Assembly: GCA_963691815.1 (NCBI GenBank)
Contig: OY829659.1
Coordinates: 13,836,184-13,900,183, forward strand
From: Echiichthys vipera
Lineage: Eukaryota > Chordata > Actinopteri > Perciformes > Trachinidae
Direction of reading: 5' to 3'
DNA length: 64,000 bases
Below, one piece after another: positions 54,591 to 64,000 of this stretch (positions are counted from its first letter, which is position 1; every line of letters begins with the position of its first letter). The notes beneath the pieces were generated by a model. It was not told the DNA's origin, made no database searches, and saw nothing but the letters and a program-made list of their open reading frames with translations. A program made the position numbers and the translations under genes.

Positions 54591-55529
54591 CATGTCGGGG
54601 GCACATGCATGTGTTCTAAATATTGAAAGGGGCGTGTTCCCCGTGTTCTCCCCAAAATCTACGCCTATGACAGGTATAACCTGGACATGCCATGTGGTTC
54701 ACAGCACACTATCCTTTCCCTCAGTGTTGTGGTTAAGCCATAGTATTCATAGTTTGTCTCTCCAGGCCGCCCGGAGATTCTGACTAACTGTCCGCCTGTT
54801 TTTGATAAACAAAAGGCTCTAATACATTTTTGAGCCACTCTTGCCCCTTGGCTTTTATCAGCTTAGCCACGCCGGTTTAATCGGACAGCCCTGTTTGTGT
54901 CCTCCTGTGCGTGTGTGTGTGTGTTTGTTTGTCTCAGAGCTCCAGTGATCCCCTTTGTCTCGTCAGGCCAGTGTCACCCAAAGAGGTTTATGAGGGGCCC
55001 ACAGCTGAGTAGATTAGTCTACAGTATGTGTTTGAGTGAGTGAGGAGGGAGGGGCTGTTGTGGGTGTGTGTGTGTGTGTGCGTGCGTGTGTGCGTGTATC
55101 AGTCATAAGGATCCTTCAGCTGTTCCAAGGGTGTGTTTTTCTTCTTTTTTACCCACCACAGGTGTCCCGTGGGAAATGTATATGGTATGTGAGACAAGTG
55201 GCACATTGAGGTTGTAAAAGCAACAGACCCTTCCGTAGCAGAGGCCAAATTTCATGAAATGTTCCCGGAGCTGCAAACTTCAGGAATAAACTATACGCCT
55301 CAGGTTCTGTGTAAATTATACATAAATTAACAAGAATGTTGGATACTGTGGATTATTTTGGATTGATTTTCTTAATTATCTTAAATAAAGTATATTAATT
55401 CTATATTTTCTCAGCTAATAAAAAGTAATATAATGGCATGTGTGAGCAGAGCACATGAAAATGACAGCAGACAGTAAACGGGTGCCTTTGAAAGACCAGA
55501 CAGACACATAATGGATTCAGTATAAATAT

Positions 55530-57103
55530 TTAAAATACTTTATACAGCATAGAAATCTCTCGACACTTCAACAAATCCGTCCATTACAAAATCTTACAAA
55601 AGACCACCCCCCAGAGTCTGTATCAATCTCAGTTTCAACCAGAAAAAAAGATACAAAGACATAAGTTCAAATGTTGACAGTACAGTGAAACAATTGCATG
55701 CAACTTTTTATTTTTGAAAGGAAGAGATTCTACATTATTTTAACAGTGAGAAGCCTCATGTGCCCGTGGAAGCCTTTTTCGCCAAATAGTTTTATGAAGC
55801 AACTAAAACGTGAAAATGGCGGTTTCACAAAACATTTTTACAATCCCTTCGTACAGAAAGTGACAGGGACACAGGAGTCGCACTTTTATTTACAAGCACA
55901 ATTTTTTCACATCACTCTCAGAGAGTTCTTGGCAAATACTCGTCATTGCAGTTAACATTTAAGACTATTGCACAAACTACAGCGTTAAGACAAAAAGGAA
56001 GTGAATTATTTTCATGGATGTTACGTGATCCTCCCACCTTCATACCCTCAGCCTTTGGCAAGGTTGATAAGTTTCATAAGGCTTTTGATGCTATATTTTT
56101 TAATCTTTTCTTTTTTTTTTTCAAAAACTGGCAGGCTGCGAGAAAGTCATAACTAAGACTTTGACAGTTTCCCTGTGGGTCGTAGAGGTGATGTAACACA
56201 TATATAAAAAGTTACAGTTGTGAATGATTATCAGAGTTGAGTGATACGTTTATGAACACTGTAAAAAAAAGAGTAGAGTATGACTCTTCTCTTGGGTACC
56301 TACTTCTATTACTACGTGTTGATTTCTAATGGCACTAACGCTCAGACGCTGCAATGCTGTGGCAAAATCCACACAAGCATGTCACAATCGACTGCCGTCA
56401 TACATTAATGTATGAATAATGCAGTGAGGTAAAAGATGATAAACACCATTGTTACTACAGGTTTTGGTTTTTAAGGATAGTGCAGTGAGCTTCTTCATCC
56501 AGTCAGCATTGAGGATACAGTGCCAGCTGGCTGGAAGTCAGTGGGTATATTTAGAGAGTGTTTTCACAGAGACAAAACATTTAAACATGTAATCAGGGTT
56601 AGGGTAAAAGTTGGGGTCTGTTAGCTGGTGCGAATCAGTCTGTGGTTCAATTAGTAACCAGTTACAGCAATATTACATAAGAGAGTACCTCTTAACTCAG
56701 TCTATAATACAGTGTTTTATGTGTACGTGTGTGCTTGTGTGTGTGTATTACATGATGTCCCATGTCCACTCTATCTAGGCCACAGCGAGGTTTAGTCATT
56801 GCTCAGGGATCCATTTCAAATCTCATCTTCTTAGCGTCACCACCTCTTATTACATAATGGGAGCGGTAATAAGATATTTTATACTCTCACTCGAACCTCC
56901 TTTTGTTTTCTTCTTTTGTTTTTTCTTTTTTTTAAATGATAAAGTCTGTCTTGAAAAGTGGCTCAGTTGCAATAAAGGGACAGTTCTAGTTCAAAAGGCC
57001 GCTCTGGAAGACCTCTCCAACCTCGAACAAAATGTTGAGAGGGGCCTTGAGTTCAGTCTGTCTTTCTTTCATTTTCTTTTTGTCATGTATCCCGGCAGAT
57101 ACA
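55530..57103 (-). other. hunk: Probable hunk 3' UTR
   Basis: Continuous with the last hunk exon on the minus strand, with no coding frame. AATAAA on the minus strand is present at 55885-55890 and 55707-55712, suggesting a 3' UTR of about 1.2-1.4 kb. The end point is inferred. Confidence 0.45.
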
Positions 57104-60100
57104 TCAGCAGAGGGTCTTGAGTGCACCTGAAGCACAGAGGAGAGTCTGCATGGGGTAGGGAGGCGGGGAGACCACTTCCTCCACGACCTGTTCTGGCCGG
57201 AAGGAGAACGGCTGCAGCTGGACCTTCTTCTTTAGGATCTGTCCGATTCCCATAGAGGGGAACTTGCTGCGGTGTGTCGGGCTGTCGGGGTCGCTGCTGC
57301 CGCTGTTGGAGGGAGGACTGAATGCTGAGGTCGGGTTGAGGGGACTGAAGGCGGACTTTGGGGGGCTGAAAGCCGAGCTACCTGGGGGGCTTCCTATAGT
57401 GCTGGGAGGGCTGCCGCTTGTGTCAGAAGAACCGCCCCAATCAGACGAGATGCTCTTCTTGGGCTGCGGGTTGACAATGAGAACAGGAGGACTGGGGATT
57501 GTGGCCTTCTTCAAGTATGAGGAGTCGGGTTGGAAGGCAGAGACGTGGCGGGGCGGGGACAGAGTCCCGTTGGTCAGCTTGTACCAGGGTGAGGCGGGGG
57601 TGTCTTCGATTTGCTCAGCTTTGGAGAGGGAGCCGAAGGAATGCATGCCGATCGGTGATGGCGCCGGTGGGGCAGGGATGTTGTGTTCTGGGCTCGTATT
57701 GACCTGTGGGAGGGTGGCCAAGCGCCTCCGTTGCTGAGGGGTGTTTGAAAAGAGAGGTTGGATCTCTAGATATTCCATGGAGGAAGAGGCGACGGTGCCG
57801 GGCGGGGCGAGAGGTGAATTACGATGGCCACCAGTTATGGCACGCAATAGGCCTGAGGAGGAAATGAGAAGCATTGTTACATTCCAGAAAAATGGTCAAA
57901 CAAACATTTGAAGTAGTTTTTGCTCAACTTGCTGCAGGTAACAAATGATTGATGGGTTGAGTACTGTAAATCTCTCTGGCTGAGTGCCCTGTGTGTCTCT
58001 GTGTTCTATATGTCATGTCAGTGAAATCATGCCTCATAGACATGATAATCTGGGAGAATGTAACAAGCAGTTGTAAAGGTACAGGACGTTCTGTACCGAT
58101 ACACCTAAACCTTGTGAAGACCAGCCCATCCTGACTAGCTGGGTCTTGAACAGCCTATGGGATGTCTTTAAACCATTTAAAGGTAAATGAAGAGATGGAA
58201 AGGAGCTTAAGCCACAGCTTTGCTGCAGGCTCCTTGTTGTCATTTTGTAAGCTCTTCTCCAGGGAGTGTGATCACTCTTGGTTAAAAATCCAAGGCCTAG
58301 TTTGAAAGAGTTGAATTTGATAATGCTGCTGTGTTGCTAGCTTAAATTCAGTTTAAGTCCAAGTAATATACTTACTGTTACTGTTCGCTACTTTCTTAGT
58401 CATTTTCATTTACTATCAGGTAAATTCAATTTTTAAAAAGATGCTTCTGTTCGCCCTACGATTGACTGGCAACTTGTCCAGGTTGTTTCCTCTCAGATGG
58501 ATGGATGGGTGGGTGGGTGGTTGGATGGATTGACAGACATACAACGGATGGATGGATGGATGGATGGATGGAAGGAGGAGTGGATGGATGGATGACTGGG
58601 CAACTACGTATGTGTGAAGAACATGCATTCTCAGTCAACTCACCCTGTATGAATAAAGGTAAATAAAATAGAATAAGTACAGTTTAAAAAAAAAAAAAAA
58701 AATCTGCCCAAGTGTTTTGCACTGCACCATATGATCCCTCACCTGTTCTGTGTTTCTTCTCCTTGCTGGGCCCCTTAGCAACAGCCAGGTAGACGGGCGT
58801 CTGCTTGGGTGGAATGGTGAGCTTGTCGACGTGCTTCCTCCACTGGGTTTGGAAGTATTCACTCTTCTGCTTTTCTCCTTTCTTTTTTTCTTGAAACTGC
58901 ATCTCCTGAACAGATTAGGCGGACCGCACATTACAGCATAATTGACAAACCTGTTTGCTTGTGTAACCACATGTAAATCTTGCTCTCTTATAACCCATTC
59001 TAGGTTACATAAACTGAATTCAGCTGTCAAAAATAGTGTGCTCTTACCCTGTACTCTTTAGACAGTCTCTTCATTTTCTTGTTGAGGAGGAAATAGACAG
59101 CAAGAGTGTGGCACGCGCGGTTGGTGAGGACGGCGCTCAGCACCTCACTGTGCTTGTAGCTCATCTTCTCCGTCATATGTAGCAACACCGTGTGGTTTAT
59201 TTCCTCAATGTGTATCCTGGACACAGGAAGGGACCACAGAGTAAGAGAGTTAATTGCTAAGGTTGAGTTTATCTTCAGAAGATTGAAAAGAACAGCAATA
59301 AATTAAATTTATTTCAAGGAGTCGAAACTTTGTTTAAATGCCATGTATACATGCATGTCAGTTTTACCCTGTGCGGTAATTACAGTGATATGCGAGTATC
59401 TGATGGATATGGTAGCCCACGTGGTAGTATGTATCGATGAGTTGATAGATACTACCGTAGAGGAACAAAGTACAAACTTTAAAAGAAATGTGTGCCAGTC
59501 TACCTGTTGAGGTACGGTGCTCCTGTGTTCTTGTTGGCCAGCTGTAGCCAGGAATCAGCCATCACCTGATGGATATTTGGACGCTTGTTAGGATCTGGCT
59601 CAAGAAGCTTCTTCAGAAGACAGATGGCAGCTGAGACAAGAGAGGGAGAATACATATTCACAAGCTGCCACTGACACTCAGCTCCCTGCATAAGGAGGAT
59701 GGTTTTGCAATAATGAAACCTGTTTATACATAACACATTTTTCTTCAGAAATGTGACGGCTCTTTTGGTCGACAACTACTGTATGGCACTGAGCATAATA
59801 TTGCCCCAGCCCCAACCTCTGACTCGGCCTTCACCCTCATCTGCTTTCATTTTGTTATGACATAAGACGGATGAGATAACACATCTCTGTCATTAACTTG
59901 ATTAATAGTTACAAACTGGGTTAAGCCAGTCCCTAACTGATGTTGAGGTACTGATATTGAGGTGGTACGAGCGTCACCACTTCCAACCCAGCGAATTGTA
60001 TACACAGCTGTTTTTACCACAAAATTGTTTCCCTCTTATTTGTCTCATGTTGCTTCCTAAAACAAAACTGAATCAACTTTAAACATGCCTGTGCAAATAT

Positions 60101-62734
60101 GTATTGCAAATATTTATTTGTTTTCAAAGACTGGAAAACAACCTGGGTGTGCTGCCTTCTCAGGAACTCTGACAAGTGCTCAAAGGCAATTACCACTGTC
60201 AATCAATCTTTGGTGCAAGCGACTAAACAACAAAGGTTAGATAAAACCTGTTATTAATGGTTGACTTCTTACATACAGTTGAAGCTCTTTTTACCCTTCA
60301 TATAGTTCTGCAAAAGCTTCGAAGGTAATTCTTGGGAAATTCTTATCATCGAAGAACCTGTTTGTCACGTGTGCACATGCATGGCTGCATTGATCAGCTG
60401 TTTAATTTCTTAGGAAAATCACTGACCTGTTCCTTTTAGGTAAACAGCGAGTCTAAAGGCTGTGTTTCTCTTAAGGATATTTAAAAGAGTAGTCATATAG
60501 AGCCATATCAAATGTATTCTTGAATAATACTCTTTTATGCTGCTTACTCTTTTTTAGTTGGGTGACATTAAAAAAAGAAAAATCCTTCAGAAAGCAAACT
60601 GTCAGAGAGCTTGTTTACTGACAGTCGTTCCAGCAATACAAAGCAGCTTATTATCTTTACATTTTAATAGGCCTTTTCTTGCGTGTCTTAGCAGACCCTG
60701 CTGGTAAATCAGCATTTTTTCTTTTACATCCAACCAAGACCTGAAATTATCCTGTTTACACGTGACACTATACAGTATATACTGTATATTTCCGCTCCAT
60801 ATCTGTGTCAGCGTTACAGAGATATGTGAACTGAGTGGGCATGACTGTACCCATAGACGGGTTGATAGATTCATCTTTTCTTTACAATAGAGGAACGTCT
60901 TATCTATGATTTAGCACACAGGTGTGCATTAGTATATGCATTAATACCTGTAGAAAGCGAGGGAGGTAGAGGGTTCATCTCCTTGTCCACCATCTTCTGG
61001 TGCAGGGCCCGGAGACTGAAGGGCTCCACAGTGAATGGCAGAGTCCCGGTTAACATTGCATACATGTTCACACCACTGGAAGATCAAAATACACACTTCA
61101 GCTTGGGGTGCACTCTTGAAATAAACAAATCTATTTAAATATGTCGATATTTGGCAATAAGTGGTTACATTTCGAAAAAAAATAAGTATATACTCACATG
61201 GACCAGACATCCACCTTTGGCCCGTACTTCTTCCTGGACAGCAGCTCTGGGGCGGCATAGGCTGGACTTCCACACTGGGTGCTGAATGGGTCTGAGTATC
61301 CCAAGATGCCTGCGCAGTTACTGAGGCCAAAATCTGAGGGACAGGAGAGGTGGGGTGAGTGTTGTTTATTACTGTCTTTTCAGCTCACTCATTAAAGGAG
61401 TCGCCCGTTGAAGCGGTACTCGCACAAACAGAAGCAGATTAGCACTACAGTGAGAGCTTGTAAAGGTTTTAACAGGGCATTTAATTGCTCTTAGCTCTTC
61501 ACCACATGTGGGACACCGTGACACTCTGCATATCACACCCCAACTGAGCAAATCTCTTTTATTGCTGTTAAGTAACTGGCATCAAAGGCCTTTTTTTGAT
61601 GTTGATGTAGGAAATTTTGTATTTATACATGTCTGGGTGTTTTATTGACATAAAGGAGCAGCATTGCAATGAACAAGGAAAAGAAATAGAAGTTATGTAC
61701 TTGAAATATAGGTTGAGTTACCTATGAGCTTTATGTTGTCCTGCTCATCCAACAGGAGGTTTTCTATCTTCAGATCCCTGCAAGACAAAGACAGTCCGTG
61801 TTTACATTACTGTAGAGTGCTTATCTACGCCACAAATCATCATACAATGCACAAGCAGGAGAGGTCAACCACCCCCACCCCACAAGCCCCAAAACATACA
61901 CACATGTGCCCCTCCCAATGTGGGTCATGCTAAATTTCAGGGTCTATTGTGTGCCTCTAGATCCCTTCTCAGTAAAGAAATCCTGTTATACAGTTATCTA
62001 CATGAGCCATCTCATAATGATACAAATTTAGTTCCCAGACTCTGAGCAACGAAGACTTCCCGGGAAAAGCTTTGTGAGATGTGTTTTCATAAATTTGATT
62101 TGGATGTAATCTGTTAGTTTGTTTTATTTAATCGTATATACCTTTGAGGATATTCAGCTCTCTTGGGACACCTCTTAAAGAATGGCAAGTATGGTTACTA
62201 GTGAATTAACAGTAATGTGCAAAATACGGACCTAACCCACACTTTGAGAAAAAGGATCATGTCTGACTCGTATCTTAAATTCAGCTTCAAACCATAAATG
62301 GTACAAAGCTCTCTCAAAGCTGTTGAGGGCAAACTGTCATTATTTCCAGAGGCATTCATTCAAATTCTGCTCCAACTTTGGAGAGCGATGTATATGTGGC
62401 TCTGTTTTTTGTCTGCATTATTTTAGGTGTGTTTTTATTACCTGTGCACCACACCCGCCCTGTGCAGGTGTTCTACAGCCAGCACCAACTGCCGAATGTA
62501 TTTCTGAGTCTCCCGTTCGTCCAGGCGTTTCTTGTCGTAGATAAGGTTCATGAGGTTCCCGCCGGGACACAGCTCCATCACCAGGTAGTAGCTGTTCTCC
62601 GTCTCCAGGATGTCCAGCAGCTGGGTGATGTTAGGGTGGCGGATCATCTGCTGGATGTGGCCTTCCCGCCGCAGGTTCTTGGTTACATATGAGTCCTTCT
62701 TGGCCTTACGCTTGTCGATCACCTTCACCGCCAC
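57104..62734 (-). CDS. hunk: Hormonally up-regulated Neu-associated kinase, missing its first exon
   Basis: AMPK-related Ser/Thr kinase. Exons in transcript order: 62734-62442, 61777-61722, 61333-61198, 61075-60948, 59630-59504, 59216-59048, 58905-58743, 57852-57104; 606 residues in the window. It begins VAVKVIDKRKAKKD, containing the ATP-binding Lys, in phase 0; the glycine-rich loop is therefore on an exon upstream, beyond 64000. Then come EHLHRAGVVHRDLKIENLL (catalytic HRD), DFGLSNCAGILGYSDP, GSPAYAAPELLSRKKYGPKV, MYAMLTGTLPFTVEPFSLRA and LLEPDPNKRPNIHQV. The SNF1-related region VLLHMTEKMSYKHSEV and NRACHTLAVYFLLNKK follows. The C-terminal tail is Ser/Pro-rich with SAFSPP repeats and ends MGIGQILKKK, then ALKTLC; human has MGIGQMLRKR and VKTQC. 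Opposite in strand to mis18a, as in human. Confidence 0.95.
57290..57400 (-). repeat. hunk: Imperfect coding repeat, SAFSPP units in hunk
   Basis: The last hunk exon encodes SAFSPPK, SAFSPLNPT and SAFSPPSN in succession, preceded by GSPPSTIGSPPGS. Each SP is a potential proline-directed phosphorylation site. I do not recall this triplet in human HUNK. Confidence 0.75.
58494..58595. repeat. (GGAT)n microsatellite in the last hunk intron
   Basis: tgga/tggg tetranucleotides interrupted by attgacagacatacaac. The Ser-Ile-His-Pro ORFs on the other strand are artefacts. Confidence 0.93.
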
Positions 62735-63030
62735 CTGGAGGAAATTGAAAGCGAAAAAGATTAGAGGTGAGGAACTAATTTTAGACTAATCACTGACTTG
62801 GCAGCCGAAGTGTGGCTCTTGCTCTATAGGATTGTGAATTATACCCATGAAGAACAAAACACTAGTGCACTGCAGTGTCTTGGAGGGAGGTTTTCAGAGA
62901 GAGCATGTAACAGGTGACAAGCAACTCCATTGCGGGGTGTATTACTCGACACTGACCTCTCCCTGACAGCTGCTCCCAATGTGGGGCAGCCCAGGCGCTA
63001 TAGGGCCCTGAGGCTGCAGGAAGGGGGGGT

Positions 63031-63054
63031 ATATGTGTGTCTGTGTGTGTGTGT

Positions 63055-63113
<59 letters not shown>
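63031..63113. repeat. (TG)n microsatellite
   Basis: About 80 bp of TG with one ggtg interruption, in hunk intron 1. Confidence 0.95.
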
Positions 63114-63114
<1 letters not shown>

Positions 63115-63738
63115 GGAGGGGTTACTGAACCATCATAAACTGGGGGAAAAGCAAATGTTACCCTTTCTGTTGAGAAGGTGCCAAGACCAAATGGACAGTT
63201 GATATTCCCCCCATTTGCCCCAGAGTGTGGTTGCAGCGTAACACACATGACGGGGGGTGGCGACAAATGTAGAAATGACACTGAGGAAGGGATTCAACAG
63301 ATTCCCAGGCAGATGTCTCTGCCCTTGTTGTCTCATTGAAGAAGAAACCTGCAGTCTCCTCATAAAAAGCCATGGAACATGTCCTGTATGACAAACACTT
63401 CCCTCTACAGCTAATTGCATTCAATAACGTACCCGTCTACTCTATTTCATCCTTTGCCCGCGTCTCCTTGTGTCCTGTCTAGACTGAGTTCAAGAGCGTG
63501 GCTACCATACACAGCAAATCATCTCAAGGAGAGACCACAGACATGGAAAGGCATGACCGGCGAAACTAATCACCATAACCATTAATGAAATGGTGAGGTC
63601 CAAAGTGGTCGTGTGTGCGCCGTCTCTTTCTTCTGTCCTTCAGCTTGTCGTTCTTTTTTTACTTTCGTCCTTTCATCTCTGATAATTGATTCACCTTATT
63701 CTCTTATAGACCATTTTTTACAGATGCTAATTAAACCT

Positions 63739-63801
63739 GGGTGTGTGTGTGCGTGTGTGTGTGTGTGTGCGTGTGGGAGTGTGTCTGTGTGTGTGTGTGT
63801 T
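63739..63801. repeat. (TG)n microsatellite, interrupted
   Basis: TG repeats with cg and ggga interruptions in hunk intron 1. Confidence 0.9.
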
Positions 63802-64000
63802 GAGCTGTCACAATACAGTAACACAGGAGCTATGTTTATGCCAGGCAGTGTGGATAAGAGAAGCAGTGCTGGATATGTAAGGGGGGGTGGGGCTCTGTAT
63901 TTACAGTAGGCTAGTCTATATGTGGAGAGGGGGGGTTGGGAATATAGGGAGGGAGGGGGGGTGATGGGCCCCAGCCAGGGGGCTTCTGGGGGATTCAGTT

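Larger units (their letters stand above)
48687..55530. other. Intergenic interval between mis18a and hunk
   Basis: 48687-49440 is the likely mis18a 3' UTR (AATAAA at 49423). The remainder has no recognisable host gene on either strand. Contents seen: a G run and AT-rich sequence near 49580, a CT/purine-biased block at 49970-50070, hAT-like debris at 52448-52842, a dead Tc1 transposase at 53812-54590 and TG-rich low complexity at 55060-55100. ORFs of 60-110 codons in this interval are short, unconserved as far as I can judge, and lack splice context. Confidence 0.5.
62735..64000 (-). other. hunk: hunk intron 1 (part), no exon found
   Basis: No frame resembling the HUNK N-terminus or glycine loop was found here. 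It contains (TG)n at 63031-63113 and 63739-63801 and G-rich runs at 63880-63990. Confidence 0.6.

Noticed and set aside
57264..57737. 157-codon plus-strand ORF opposite hunk
   Set aside because: Antisense shadow of the Ser/Pro-rich last exon of hunk.
58494..58595. Regular spaced repeats considered as a CRISPR-like array
   Set aside because: Tetranucleotide (GGAT)n microsatellite in a vertebrate intron without spacers.

Overview
This is a vertebrate nuclear genome segment, almost certainly from a ray-finned (teleost) fish and probably a percomorph. The genes are intron-rich with standard GT-AG junctions and read as fish orthologues of human proteins. The introns carry Tc1/mariner and hAT remnants, long (TG)n and (TA)n microsatellites, and interspersed repeats of the kind abundant in perch-like fishes. 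No prokaryotic, organellar or viral genes were seen. All coding models below were built by hand from reading frame, splice-site consensus, phase continuity and remembered family sequences; no alignment was run.

Layout, left to right. (1) synj1 (+), 105-20851, synaptojanin 1. It lacks its 5' exons (window edge) but is otherwise complete: SAC phosphatase, inositol 5-phosphatase, RRM-like domain, proline-rich region and a long C-terminal tail, with a 3' UTR to about 23.48 kb. Four very short exons (24, 39, 42 and 48 nt) were recovered by phase and homology, as was a stop-containing 24-nt cassette exon that would give the short isoform. (2) cfap298 (+), 25290-27847, seven exons, 290 aa. (3) eva1c (-), 34817-29465, eight exons, 427 aa. 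(4) haus1 (-), 41024-37541, nine exons, 273 aa. (5) mis18a (+), 42376-48686, five exons, about 204 aa. (6) hunk (-), 62734-57104, all exons except the first, which lies beyond the right edge. No gene was recognised in 48.7-55.5 kb, which holds a dead Tc1-like transposase and hAT-like debris.

The order synj1-cfap298-eva1c-mis18a-hunk and the relative strands mirror human 21q22.11. In human, URB1 and MRAP sit between EVA1C and MIS18A; here that slot holds haus1, whose human orthologue is on another chromosome. haus1 and mis18a are divergently transcribed from a 1.35-kb interval and both act in mitosis (spindle augmin; centromere licensing). The genes do not form one pathway: synj1 serves synaptic vesicle uncoating, cfap298 cilia assembly, eva1c is a membrane lectin-like receptor and hunk an AMPK-related kinase.

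The most interesting signals are a 57-bp in-frame tandem duplication that copies a synj1 splice donor, a synj1 intron made mostly of one inverted-repeat MITE, a stop-containing isoform-switch microexon, a 33-bp coding minisatellite in the proline-rich region, and the haus1-for-URB1/MRAP difference in gene order.
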